64,000 nucleotides of DNA from Steromphala cineraria (lineage: Eukaryota; Mollusca; Gastropoda; Trochida; Trochidae), in the NCBI GenBank assembly GCA_916613615.1, contig OU744724.1, forward strand, positions 23,112,171 through 23,176,170. Direction: 5' to 3'. A model generated the notes under the pieces. The model was not told where the DNA came from. It was given only the letters and a program-made list of their open reading frames with translations, and made no database searches. A program made the translations under genes and the position numbers. Each line of letters begins with the position of its first letter. The stretch's first letter is position 1. Shown in pieces: positions 1 to 11,886 of the stretch.

Positions 1-3000
1 ATCTAGCAAGAAAATGAGAAGATTGGTTTGACAGTTACTCCGATTAGAATGAGAGTAAATGAGTTCATCGAGAGCATCAAGTCATCGGTTGATTTCAGAA
101 TTGGGATTACGATACTAAAAGGATTGATCTTTTTAAAAAGCTGTAGAAATATTGTTGACTGAATGTATATCTGAAATTGTTTAGGAATCTTGACCAACAA
201 CATTCCGTGAATTTTCAAATGATCAAGACACGTTTGTAATATGTTTTCACTCATTCAGAACGGAAATTTAAAATATTAGGAAATGTATATCCAAATTTTA
301 CAAATCTAGATTCAAATACCCTAACTTGGAGTTAATATTGATTTACACTACTTTAAAATGAATACCCCACCCTTTATCTTAACAAAGGTTTTTTAAAATG
401 GTTGTGTAAGATGCATTATTACAAATTATGTGAAAATGATATAATAATTCTAAGCCTCCAAATACTAGTTACTATAGACTAGTCAAACAATGATGCTTAT
501 TTATAGTCATAGATTATAGTTCCCACTTTTCCAAATGACATGTGATATATATACGACGCTGCCTCATATATATTTGAGACAATGTTGTAAGAAACACATC
601 CACTATATCAATTTTCAAATGTAGACGTATGAGTATGCCTCTAGAAGGCGGACATATTTGGGCCCAGCTGGAACACAGTTTATCAGCTTATTACAGCTGG
701 TACACAGATTATGACAACTGGAAAATGAAATAGACATTAATTGCAAAACTAAAGAAATGCGGTTTTAAACATCTAGTGCTTGAATTATTTCATCGTATTT
801 AATGAAAGGTATGTAAAACAAATTAGGTTTGAAACAACAATAAAATTCATTGAATAGTGGAAGGTTTAAATGTTTTATAGCAAAGGAGAATATTCAGCAA
901 ATCTAATTTCTTCAACTAATTATATTAACCAAAAGAAAACTTGAACTATTGTTTGAGTTCATGCTTAGTCCTTTTGAAAAAGTTATAAATTAAGCATTAG
1001 AGTACTACCTCACGAGGGAATCTTATAGATGTATATGTCTATTATCATTATGATAGTATCCCGTTTTCATGGAAATGTACCGCGACGTTCAGGTTTGTAC
1101 CAATCTACATGTATAACTGATTAAATTAAGTTATCAAATATAATCGTTTGATTTCAACAAAGGTATGGGTTTCCATACAACCACCTGTTTGATAATGTAA
1201 TATCTGGAAAAATAAATTGGTAACATAGTGTCCTGAGCATTGATTTAGATGACACAGGTTCATCTTAAAAGCAAATCTGTTTGAAGATGGTAATTAAATA
1301 AGACAAAAAGTAATCTCTGCGTTTAATGAAATGACTCGAAAGGATTACAAGGAGAAAACTTCAAAGGGAGTGATATTGATCTGGTTTTATCAGATTAATT
1401 AACTCTGCTTCCAATCTTCTCTGATGTTTAAGAACAACAGGTAAGATAAGACAAATTAATTGTTTCTTACTACTTCTTGAAAGAGTTAAAACCCTTTTGG
1501 TTTACCCTGTGTCCTTACGGGAACAAACAGTTATCATGCTTAGTATTTCTATTTTTATGAAATATCTCAACATCACCACGGCTGATCAAGTTCCATTATA
1601 AAACTGTGGATTATTGTCAACTTCCTAAGCAAGAACTAAGTTCTCCAAACACGATCGACCTCGCTTCACTCGGGGCTCGTATATCACACTTCCTACACAA
1701 TTGCATCTTCAATAACGCCAAATATTTATCTAGCTTACCACCCATAGTTAGTAATCATTACAAATTCTCGTTAATGTTCTTACTTTGCCATAATATTAAT
1801 CGCGACGAAATGGAATTAATCAGTCCCATCTCATTTTCTTACATGTACATGTAAGACCTCCATATTTGTCAAGGCAACGTATGGAAGTATGGAACATAGG
1901 AAGTTGCAACAGCCAAGATGTATTGACAGATTGCACAGCTACGAATATAATATGCCCTTCAAAGCCTTGACAAACACTTCTTTACATCATATTGATATAT
2001 GATGATTGTTGTTGGATAGGCAAATTAAATATCTAAAAAAGATTTTGAATATAATATAAATCTTAATTATGATCTGCACAGGAAGACTTACTATTTTTTA
2101 AATCAAAAGGAAATTAAAATACTTATTAAATAATAATAGTATTAAGTCATTAAGTTTACTAAATGCGTGTAATAACTGGCCTTCATTTCAGTAAATACGC
2201 GTATATTATATCCTAGACACCTTAGTCAATGTATTTACTGAGTGAAACAGTAATTATCCACCACCAAAATGGTTTTTTCGATAGATCCTGAAAGTCCAAA
2301 ATCATGGAACGAGGGGCCATAGCTCGGTACAAAATAATTTCATGCTTCCGATTTTCGAGCTCCATTAAGGCATTGATACCCCGTTGGCACAAAACACATT
2401 TTGTTACTCTATCTTTAAGTAGAAAAGTTGCCCCCTTTAACTCGGACGGACTGAGCCCAAACCTATATCTTGCTTCCACATCTTGGCGGGGGATGATTAA
2501 TTACACAACGACATTCAACGTGTATTGCTCCTTTCTTGGAAACTAAAATACACGAATACGCGAAATGAACATGACATCTGACATCAAGATACTGCCTGGA
2601 TAGTAGGGAGGAAAAAGAAGTTCTTCAGTTGGTAAATAATAGCTAGAGATTGGTTTACCAGTAGTCTTATTAGTATTTAGTGGAAAGAAAGTGAGAAAGT
2701 TCAAGAGCAAGTGTACAAATGAAGTCAGTTGCGTTGTTGGATTCAGATTACAACACAAGAAATGCTACAGAATAGTACGACGAGAATGGATTATTGACTT
2801 AATGTTCGGCATCAGTTGAAAACAGGATTGAAATGATGAAGGGCATTCCACCCTTAGTTCCAGAGGATTTTAAACATTTATCAACAAACATTCAAGAGTC
2901 TCCTATTTTCTTATCAAACGATTTAACAAATATATGTGAGAGTCAGCAAAATTCTGGTTAGTTCATGGATTCTGTTATTAGAATCAAAATACGAGAAGAG

Positions 3001-3829
3001 GTATCCTGTTAAGTGTTCAGACGGTATTGGCACTCTGAATGACAGGCAGCCAGATGAAACGATTTCAATTCAAAGTCTAGTCGAGTCTGCAAACCGTTGA
3101 TAAATCTGAATCAGCAATCTTGATATTTCTATCAGAGAGGTAAATGTTGAAAACTTGTAAATATTGTTTTTTTTTCTATGGTTGTTGTCTACTCACCCAA
3201 AATATGACAAAATGATCGTCAGGATTTATTTGATATAAGACACTCGTATTGTAAAGAGTTATAGAGAATATTATTCAAACAACAGCGCTTCGTTTCGATA
3301 GGCACTTAGATATATAACAGATGTGAATACATTCATTATTCAATTCCGACTTACTGTCAAACTTTTTCAAAACAATTGTTTCTTTTAAAACGCCATCTGA
3401 CCAAGTAGATTTAATGGTAGGCTGATTAGGAATATGCATTTGATGTGGTTACAATAAGTTCTACAAAGATCATTGGAAAACTTGAATATTCTCTAAAACC
3501 CAAAATCATCACAGATTAAAGAGACGAGGAGGGGATAAGGAAGCTTAAAATAGATTTAGAAACCTAAACGACAACGCCTATGCAATCTGCGAGCTACGGC
3601 TAGATCATGTACCTTTAACCTGATTACCTACTGAACCGTTACAACACAATTATCGATCAGTTAAGAAGTATTGCTAAATATTATTTGACTAACATTGTAA
3701 ACTAATTATATAACAACACAAACAATATACATCATCATTAATACATACAATATGCTAACTTATATACTGATGGGCACTGATAACGCAACATGGTGAATAG
3801 GTTTTTTTCATAAAAATGCTGTCATGGCC
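1..3829. other. No supported gene; AT-rich non-coding DNA
   Basis: I see no protein motif, tRNA-like fold or array here. A slightly GC-richer patch at about 2,250-2,500 is open on both strands for about 80 codons, but neither translation resembles a family I know. It may be an old dispersed repeat. Confidence 0.6.
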
Positions 3830-3839
3830 AAATGAAACT

Positions 3840-4272
3840 CAGTCTGATTGAAATCGACCGAGCTCCGAGGAATAAAATAGCAAAAATATTGTCTCTATCG
3901 GGGTTTAAACCATCCGGGATGTCCTGTCCGTCTCGGTCTGAATGCACCCACCTCTGTCGTATGTTGCTATAACCAGTTTAGCGCAGACAAACCCAGTCGT
4001 AAGCTATCCAATCACATCCTCGTTTTTAAATAGCGTTTAGCGGCGATTATGTATAACAAATGGTACACTGGAGTTACCTGCCCCTAGCATGATATCGAAA
4101 GCTTTTCCTGCCCGCCTTGCGATTGGTTTAATGGGCATACTTTAGAAACATGCGACAAAGGTTTGTTGCATTCAGACCGAGACGGAAAGGACATCCCGGC
4201 TGGTTCGAACCTGGATAGAGACAATATTTTTGCTATTTAATTCCTCGGAGCTCGGTCGATTTTAATCAGACA
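3840..4272. mobile_element. Long-TIR MITE, Mutator-like by structure
   Basis: A non-coding element of about 433 bp. Its two ends are inverted copies of each other for roughly 130 bp. The left arm starts at 3,840 (CAGTCTGATT) and the right arm ends at 4,272 (AATCAGACA). Both arms carry the words CGACCGAGCTCCGAGGAAT and CCGTCTCGGTCTGAATGCA in opposite orientation. The 10-bp direct repeat AAATGAAACT flanks it at 3,830-3,839 and 4,273-4,282, which fits a target-site duplication. Long TIRs with a 9-11 bp duplication are typical of Mutator-like (MULE) elements. That superfamily label is an inference because no transposase is present. A second copy lies at 42,453-45,427. Confidence 0.8.
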
Positions 4273-4431
4273 AAATGAAACTAGTGGGCATAAATATAAC
4301 AAATTTGTACGTTGTGCACAATAAGAATTTTATCATTTTATTTAATTTGTTTTTATTACAATTTGTGTTTACAATATGAAAAATAAACAATTTCAAAAGC
4401 AAATCATTCGTCTACGTTGTTTGTAACAAAC

Positions 4432-4890
4432 ATGGCCGCCACCACTCCTACTCCAATAAAGGTCAATGACATTTGGAAGAGACATACGAATAATGAAGTC
4501 AATTAACTCTTTCAATATATGTTAATTGTTAAAACTCAGCTTAGGGAAATAGAGGCAGAAAAGTATCCTAAAGTGCTTCCCGGAACTGTTACAAGTGAGT
4601 CTGCCTCATCTTTTTTCGATGTTCCTTCCGAAACCAGTGGTCAATGATCTCCTTGCAGATGACATGGACCCGCCAATTCCGACCTCATTGGTAAGTTTTG
4701 CCTCAATGCCAGATGAGATGCAGAGGTTGACAAGCTTCAGCAAACATTGAAAATGAAAACACAATGAAAGTTTCTCAGGGACAGTTTACAATATGCTGTG
4801 AATGTTCGTCATTTCGGTCAGGAAATCTGACGGTTCTGAGTATGAGCCATCCTCTTTAGCGAAATATGTGTATCTTGCACTGAAGTCATT
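4432..4890 (+). pseudogene. Crypton-like (DUF3504) tyrosine recombinase relic, N-terminal part
   Basis: Broken coding sequence in at least three frame segments. The first begins at an ATG at 4,432 in good Kozak context (MAATTPTPIKVNDIWKRHT) and hits TAA at 4,504. It reopens in the same frame (REIEAEKYPKVLPGTVTSE) until TGA near 4,645. A second frame from 4,640 reads NDLLADDMDPPIPTSL and then meets a consensus-like splice donor, TTG|GTAAGT. A third segment reads DAEVDKLQQTLKMKT, and near 4,808-4,860 ISVRKSDGSEYEPSSLA. The last phrase matches the 'VRKKDGSEYEP' signature of metazoan DUF3504/Crypton-derived recombinases as I know them. The catalytic C-terminal half is absent. Linking the earlier segments to the same gene is inference. 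The family call rests on the last segment only. Confidence 0.5.
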
Positions 4891-5310
4891 CAAATAATAT
4901 GTTAAACCATATCATTTCTTGGGCTTTGCTATATATACTAACTATCATTAAAAATATGTATTCTGTTCACCATGCTGAGAAATTGTTGATTTACCAAATT
5001 GTATTTTTTTACCGATTGGTCTAATAAAGAATCTGTCTGTCAATCTGTCTTTGAGAGGCATCAAAGTTAGCCTAGAGCGTTACTTAAAACTTCATGAATA
5101 TGAATACGTTTGAGCCGACTCGCTACATTTTGTCAAACTTAGAAATGTATTAACATCCAATGATAAAGCTTTAAAAAAACAAGGTTAAGGCACCCTACCC
5201 CAAAAAGCTGATTCTGTGTCCGATTCTGAGTTAAAAACACCTCGTGGCAACTCCTAAAAGTCTATTGAACACTCTTTTGTGGAACAACACCTTTTATTTC
5301 GGTCAAAGAA
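4891..5310. other. No gene seen; possible LINE-like 3' tail
   Basis: AT-rich sequence. Around 5,018-5,054 it reads AATAAAGAATCTGTCTGTC followed by another TCTGTCTT. This resembles the polyadenylation-signal-plus-simple-repeat end of a non-LTR retrotransposon. No coding sequence is attached. Confidence 0.3.
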
Positions 5311-5718
5311 CAGCTGCACCTCACAGGCGTATGCTTTGCGTTTGTCTCGTTAAGGAGGGATTCGCAGAATAATGAGTTCCTCCAATATGTTCAAAAGCAA
5401 ACAACAAGAAAACGGCCAAGGCGACCAAGGCCGTGATGTAGCTCCAATTGCGTGGGCTCAACCTGAAGACACATGTTGTCCAGTTGCCGTCTACAATCGG
5501 TATCGGTATCACAGACCCGCAGATTATGTACTCCTGATCACTAATGTTACCAATACACAACACAGGTTATCTTCAAATCCGAGATCTGGATTAGGCGCAA
5601 GCCCGTCTTTACGAAAAATGAAAAACATGGCACTAAAAGCTGGCCTTTCAGAGAGAAGCGCTTGACAAAGCATATAGTGCTCGAAAACGTCTAACCCAGA
5701 CCCTCTACTAACGGTCAC
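5310..5718. other. GC-richer patch open on both strands; unrecognised
   Basis: Base composition rises relative to the neighbours. Open frames of 97 codons (plus strand, ATG 5,372) and 80 codons (minus strand, 5,563 to 5,321) overlap. The minus frame contains one plausible membrane-spanning stretch (SYITALVALAVFLLFAF). An overlapping minus frame runs 5,718-5,524. I recognise no family for either strand. It could be an exon or a fossil repeat. No complete gene model is supported. Confidence 0.25.
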
Positions 5719-6227
5719 CTTGTTACCCTACCCAATAACGGAAACGTATGTCATGACATCATTGCATAAATATCATAAAGAATATCATCTTAAATATCAT
5801 TTGCACAACAACAGAACTATTATCGCTTTGTTTGTCCCCTGAAGTAAAGTTGACAAATTTGCGTAGCGACATGGCCGCTCCGATTGGCTGAAAATACGCA
5901 TGCGCTAGATTTGTATTTCCCAATGTCCCTGAACAAATTCACCCTTGCTTGCTGGCGTATCCTGACTTTACTATCTCCTGTTGTTGGATTATCATCTGTT
6001 AATCTGTCTACGTCCTCAATGAACTGAAATAAGGAAATTGGTCTGCAGATGAATATCTTTATTCAAAGCAATGGACGGCAACATCGTTGTTCATCAAATT
6101 TCAGTGGACGACCATGAAGAAGAGTTAAAACTAGAAAATTTGCGTCCATGGGACACAGATGCCCAAACTTATAACAAAGCCCTCAATGTTTTCAACCATA
6201 GAATTTAAAACAAAATAAGTGATGCAC
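5719..6227. other. No gene seen
   Basis: AT-rich spacer with no recognisable motif, array or TIR pair. Confidence 0.5.
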
Positions 6228-8100
6228 ATCTTTAGCTTCATTTAAGTTCAAACATCGATTAAAATGTAGAAAATTAAAAATACCCAAAACATAATATAAG
6301 GTGCACACCTTTAGGATACCTATAAAGCATGTTTGAAAGATCAGCGCAGTCTATCCAGTACTTTTTGAGAAGTGGATAAACAACACCCCTTATCATACCA
6401 ATATAAGCTTTCACTTGCCCCAAAATTCACCTAAGTTCAACATGTCAGAAATTTGAAAAAATAGAGCCATTGGCTCTGTAGCTCATCAGGCTTCATCATC
6501 AATTATGCTGTAGAGTGTGGCCAATGTGATTCCCCCTTTGTAGAGGCTTCAGAGTCACCAATCATAAAATTAAGTATATAGGCGACAAGTTTCAGTTTTC
6601 TAGGCCTTATACTTTAGGAGAAGAAGATGAAAATAGATTTGAAGGACGTTCCTGTTGCCTTTTATTAGGGGCAACAGGGTCACCAAAGCTACAATTCATA
6701 ATCATCACTAGTCAAGGAGTCTGTACACAAAGTTTCAGCTTTCGAAGCCTCATGGTTCTGGAGAAGAAGATGAAAATAGGTTTTTAGGGCAGGGCCCCTG
6801 TGGCCCTTATTAGGGGCCACAGGGCCACCAAAGCTACAATTTATAATCCTCACTAGCCAAGGAGTCTGTACACAAAGTTTCAGCTTTCTAGGCCTCATGG
6901 TTCTGGAGAAGAAGATGAAAATAGGTTTTTAGGGCGTGGCACCTGTGGCCCTTATTAGGGGTCACAGGGCCACTGAAACTACAAATTATAATCCTCACTA
7001 GCCAAGGAGTCTGTACACAAAGTTTCAGCTTTCTAGGCCTTATGCTTCTGGAGAAGAAGATGTAAATAGATTTTTAGGGCGTGGCCCCTGTGGCCCTTTT
7101 TTAGGGGTCACAGGGCCACCAAAGTTACAATTAATAATCCTCACTAGCCAAGGAGTCTGTACACAAAGTTTCAGCTTTCTAGGCCTTATGCTTCTGGAGA
7201 AGAAGATGAAAATAGGTTTTTAGGGCGTGGCGCCTGTGGCCCTTTTTAGGGGTCACAGGGCCACCAAAGCTACAATTTATAATCCTCACTAGCCAAGGAG
7301 TCTGTACACAAAGTTTCAGCTTTCTAGGCCTTTTGCTTCTGGAGAAGAAGATGAAAATAGGTTTTTAGGGCGTGGCCCCTGTGGCCCTTATTAGGGGTCA
7401 CAGGGCCACTGAAACTACAAATTATAATCCTCACTAGCCAAGGAGTCTGTACACAAAGTTTCAGCTTTCTAGGCCCTATGCTTCTGGAGAAGAAGATGAA
7501 AATAGGTTTTTAGGGCGTGGCCCCTGTGGCCCTTATTAGGGGTCACAGAGCCACTTAAGCTACAATTTATAATCCTCACTAGCTAAGGAGTCTGTACACA
7601 AAGTTTCAGCTTTTTAGGCCTTATGGTTCTGGAGAAGAAGATGAAAATAGGTTTTTAGGGCGTGGCCCCTGTGGCCCTTATTAGGGGTCACAGGGCCACC
7701 AAAGCTACAATTTATAATCCTCACTAGCTAAGGAGTCTGTACACAAAGTTTAAGCTTTCTAGGCCTTATGGTTCTGGAGAAGAAGTCGAAATTCCACAAA
7801 GTTTACGGACGGATGGACGGATGGACGGATGGACGGACGGACGGACGGACGGACGCCGGACACCATGCCATGCCATAAGCCCATCGGGCCTTACAGGCCA
7901 GATGAGCTAAAAAAAGATGAGATGAACACCCTTAGGATGCCTAAAAGCCATAGGTGCGATTTCAATTAAATCTTTTTGAGAAGTAGATAAACAATACCCT
8001 GTATAGAGTGGTTACGTACGGACGGACGGACGGACGGACGCCGGAAACCATGCCATGCCATGCGCCCATCGGGCCTTACAGGCGAGATGAGCTAAAAAAA
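6228..8100 (+). repeat. Older pearl-like/Helentron-type repeat split by a later insertion
   Basis: Sequence at 6,228-6,456 and 7,916-8,100 belongs to one repeat type. Both parts contain diverged copies of a unit beginning CACCTTTAGGATACCTA (left) or CACCCTTAGGATGCCTA (right), followed about 50 bp later by CTTTTTGAGAAGTGGATAAA or CTTTTTGAGAAGTAGATAAA. The right part then has an (ACGG)n run and ends CGAGATGAGCTAAAAAA, the usual terminus of the family. The intervening 6,461-7,915 is a separate complete element. The simplest reading is a younger element nested inside an older one. Confidence 0.6.
6461..7915 (+). mobile_element. Pearl-like non-autonomous Helentron (HINE-type), 8 core units
   Basis: The left end reads ATAGAGCCATTGGCTCTG, then TAGCTCATCAGGC. 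The right end is GCCAGATGAGCTA plus A-run. The two 13-mers are inverted repeats with one mismatch. Between them are eight core units with a 145-146 bp period; the anchor AATC(C/A)TCACTAG falls at 6,700, 6,845, 6,990, 7,136, 7,281, 7,426, 7,571 and 7,716. An ACGG/ATGG microsatellite (about 7,806-7,853) and a 3' segment with CCCATCGGGCC follow. Each unit carries the palindrome GTGGCCC..GGGGCCAC. This left end, tandem core, ACGG tract, right end order is that of the bivalve pearl repeats, which have been placed with non-autonomous Helentrons. No protein is encoded. The name is from memory of that family; the structure is seen directly. Confidence 0.8.
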
Positions 8101-8600
8101 AAATCAACATTTGTTTGATTAAACCTTTTAACGAACACATTGCTCTATTGTGAAAACCAAAATAATTCGAGATTTTGCACAGGTGATTATAAAGGTTTGT
8201 GTATCATATTTCATGTAAGAATAGCAAAACTGGTTATCAAACAATTATGACGTCAGCTTCTTAGCTCTTAATCAGTGGTATTTCTCAAGACATCCGTACA
8301 TATCTTTTTGGGATGTCTTTACTAGTTAATTTTCTGATGAAAGGTACACTTCTTCTGAAAGATTAAAGATGCATGGAATTAAAAAAGACGATGCAACCGT
8401 TGTAAAAACATCTTCACTAACTAAACATTTAGCAGATAAAGGTTATTAATTTTCGAGAGGAAATATGGACAAAGTACCAATGCAAAACAACTCATAATGA
8501 GAGTAAGCGATTAATCCCTACAGGAACATTTCAGACTCGGCAATGACATTGGTATTAGCCTAGTTGATAAACCTTCTTTCATTTTGAACTCAAATGGTAT
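8101..8600. other. No gene seen
   Basis: AT-rich spacer without recognisable motifs. Confidence 0.5.
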
Positions 8601-8609
8601 GGACAAAAT

Positions 8610-8905
8610 ATCATGATTTATTATATGATTGGGGGTGGGATACTCTGTTCTATCAGTGAAATAAACCCTCTATCTGGCTACAGTGGCGATAACCTTAATC
8701 GTCACTCTACTGAGTGGTGATAATCTTCATCACCACTCGAGTGACGTCAAGTTCAAGAGTTTGACGTCTTGTTACAATGGTCCGACGTCATGAATTCTCA
8801 TATGACGTCACACTGTTACCGCGGTGACGGGCTCTTCCAAGCGACCGCTCAACATGAAATTGGCTTTTTTGACGTAATGAGAAGGATTCCATCATATAAT
8901 AAATA
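8610..8905. mobile_element. Short MITE-like element with CRE-type motifs
   Basis: About 300 bp bounded by inverted copies of ATTTATTATATGAT (left near 8,614, right near 8,892). The interior is GC-richer and holds four CRE-like cores in about 100 bp: GTGACGTCA, TTGACGTCT, CGACGTCAT and ATGACGTCAC. It also holds the imperfect hairpin GTGGTGATAATCTTCATCACCAC. No coding capacity is visible. The boundaries and superfamily are uncertain because I could not find a clear target duplication. Confidence 0.45.
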
Positions 8906-9005
8906 GAATATCTGTCTTTTCTTGACTAATACCATGTTTATCTCATCTCGTGAGCTAGAAAAGTTAAATATTTTCACTCATGAAAATATAAACTTTCTAC
9001 ATCAG

Positions 9006-9162
9006 AATGGGAGATGCCTGATTGGAGGCAATTAAAGTTAGTCGCGCAATCAGCGACGCTGTTCTTATATCACCATTTTAGCTACTGATTCCAGGCAAAG
9101 GCATTGTGATATGAACCACGCTTTCCATGCAAGAAGCGTTGTCATTTGTTAAAGAAATGCAC
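9006..9162 (-). repeat. Internal fragment of the 9-bp-TSD MITE family
   Basis: This segment contains GGCATTGTGATATGAACCAC and AAGAAGCGTTGTCATTTG, the reverse complement of internal sequence of the complete MITEs at 35,606-35,955 and 45,565-45,865. Neither terminal repeat is present, so it is a truncated copy in the opposite orientation. Confidence 0.65.
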
Positions 9163-11304
9163 AATCTTCTTAAATATTCATGAAATACCCAGACGTGCTT
9201 GCCCAGGACAAAACCCCTCTGACTTCGCTGCATAATGTCGTTATACAACTGTCTTCTTCGTAGTGGATCAAGTCAATTGGTTGGTAAATCATTATCTTTA
9301 TGAACGAAATGAAAGAAAACGTAGACGTTATCACAATCTTTCAGACAATTAGATAAACTTTGGCAACGTTACAGATGTCCTACAAGGCAAATTCGCTTGA
9401 AGCCGGGATCAATAAAAGACTGATCCTTTTTACATTAAGAAGTTATCTGTGGATAATACGATAAAGAAGGTCCATGGAATATTGTCCAATAAAGATTTAG
9501 CATTATAAACACAAACCTAGGTCTTTTTACAAAATTTTGGGGTTTTAGCCAACCATCGGTCGTAGAACATAGAGTAAATTGAGTAACAACAAAGATATCT
9601 TCCATCCGTTCGTGAAGAGACAGTTTTGATTTTTTTTAGAGAACATTATGGACCATTAAAAGCAGATTTATCCCGACTAACGCTGAAAAAATTTCAATCA
9701 ATTGTTTTCAAATAATGCATTGTCTCCAAGATAACGAGCCAGAAAAAGTGCAGGGCTTAAAAAGAATTTTGTGATTTTTTTTTAAAGTTAAACTTTTTTG
9801 TTCTCAGCCACCTGAAATGAAAATGGTCCAACCGATAGCAGTAAAATGTTCAACTAGTATTATTTTCATGAATTTCTTTAATTATATGTCGGCTTTCGGT
9901 TGGTCGTAATTAACAAAATTAATGAATGTGTACGAGCCTCTACTCTAAACGCATTTCATTGTAAGGATAGGTCTTCCAAAGTGAAAGGTGAATAATTTAA
10001 TCAAATGTTTGCAATTTAGTCACTTGATAATTCATCGAACGATATTTATAGTGAGTAGGACTAACTATGTGAATTTGCATAACTAATTCAATAGCTAACT
10101 TCACAAAGATACGAAGTGACATTTATCAGTACAGCAACGCTTCTATTTATTGATAGAAAGGTAACGTTTGATTTAAAATGCAATCTATCTGAGCGTAAAA
10201 AGAGTGTGGACGAATCAATGAAATCGTGGATGTTCGGAAAATAAATGTATCCAAAGGTAGCAATCTGCCGTGAGCAAAAGGAGAACAATCGGATATCTCC
10301 ATTGATATATTTGTCCATGGTACGAATTTGCTTAGCATAGCATAATTATAAAGCATTGTACAAGTTGCTTAAATGGAGTCTATATATTCTGAATTCCATC
10401 AGTCTACCTTGACAACGTGCTGTTACGCCTTGCATAAATCCTTCACTACTCGTCCAAATCTTTGCCAGTCATTTGGGAATATGCAAAGTGGAAAATCAAT
10501 CCTAGACACCTATAATCTGTTTTCTGTCAATACAAATTACCGTTAGCGAGAGAGCAAATACCAGTTAAGAATCAATAAATTTAAGCAACGACTTTAAACA
10601 AAAGTGACATTGACTTTTTCCTTCATGAATCTAGTTGGATCATGCACGGTTATTCAATAAAATAGTCAGGATTTTATTTCCGCACTTGGGTAATTTTAAG
10701 TGCACATGTTAAACAAAGGTTAACTACTACTGATAAAATACAGGACCATAAAAGCTAAGGAAAATATGGTCGTTTGATAGATATTTCATCAGCAGACAAA
10801 GGAAGATACAATTCAATTTTAAAAGCAATGAATATCTCTAAAAATCAAAGAGACACACAAGTATTTATTAAACCCCCGTTTTAATGGTATTAAGTAAATG
10901 CAACATTACACTCTGTTGTGTTTGGACCATCATAATTTGACAATACTAAAGAAAATTTCTTCAGTTTCGGATTACAACACTGCCTTTATACCACGACTCA
11001 ATCGTTTGGTCCCGTGGTAAAACAAACAAGATTGGTAGTGTTTTTATACAACACCCATAGGAAATTGACAATAATCAGTTATACTATTATATTATTACTA
11101 TTATACACAGTTATCATTTTCCCTCAACAATAGCCTTTTGTCCAATGTCCAGCCAGACAGAAAACCTAGACGAAAGTGACTATCATTGGTCAAATTTAAA
11201 ACAAGGAGTTCACAACCATATCTGTTTCGACAATCATTTTGCATTAAGAGAATTTTCTTACGATACATGTCTAGGGTATCTATCTGGCAGATGATTCAGA
11301 TTAT
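9163..11304. other. No gene seen
   Basis: AT-rich DNA with only short open frames on both strands. I see no motifs. It is the left flank of the BEL element. Confidence 0.5.
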
Positions 11305-11309
11305 GTGCT

Positions 11310-11704
11310 TGTAATGTAGAGTTTTCTTAGCGGTCCGCTATTTATGTACTTTAGCGGTAATCATTTTAGTTCGTTAGAGTTATCTCCCTTAGTCAACCAT
11401 GTGCGATGTTGAAAGTGCGTGCGAGTCATGTGTGCGACAATGTTTTTGCGATTCTTTCCAAGTTATGGAATTCCTTGTGATACATCATAATGTTTCACGT
11501 AAACAAATCACGTAAACAAACCATTGTGAAGATTAACTATAAGAACCTTTGATGGAACTATGTATTACAATTATGTGCGATTCGACGTGTTGTCGAGATG
11601 TATGCGATCATGTGAACTGTAACCATGTGCGAATTTGGAATATAAAACGAATTTCATGAACTTTCACGTTGTTCTTTGGATGAAGGAAACTTGGAAACAC
11701 TACA
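11310..11704 (+). repeat. 5' LTR of the BEL/Pao element
   Basis: 395 bp, TG...CA ends, matching 17,917-18,311 base for base by eye. It contains a TATA box, two adjacent copies of TCACGTAAACAAA (about 11,495-11,520), each with a forkhead-type GTAAACA core, and seven copies of the pentamer TGCGA. I see no AATAAA polyadenylation signal. The region just downstream (GTGAAACATTATC) lacks the TGG that normally begins a tRNA primer-binding site. Confidence 0.95.
11637..11680 (+). promoter_or_regulatory. Predicted LTR core promoter (TATA box)
   Basis: GAATATAAAACG carries a TATA box (TATAAAA at 11,641-11,647) about 60 bp before the LTR end. A start site roughly 25-35 bp downstream would give a short R/U5. 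The identical box lies in the 3' LTR at about 18,248. This is prediction by motif only. Confidence 0.5.
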
Positions 11705-11886
11705 GTGAAACATTATCATAGGATATTCTGTGTTTATTCGAAGGACAGAAGGTATTTTTGTGACCTTTGAAACGATTTTACCGCATTCAGCGTTACGATT
11801 ACCGGTGTCATATGAATTAGTTCCTCCTGTTTATGTGGAAAATGAGACTGTCGACACAGCGCCGATCGATTCGAACAGGTGTTTGG

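Noticed and set aside
6461..7915. Direct repeats with regular spacing that might suggest a CRISPR array
   Set aside because: The period is 145 bp, units are contiguous with no unique spacers, and the DNA is eukaryotic. It is a tandem transposon core.
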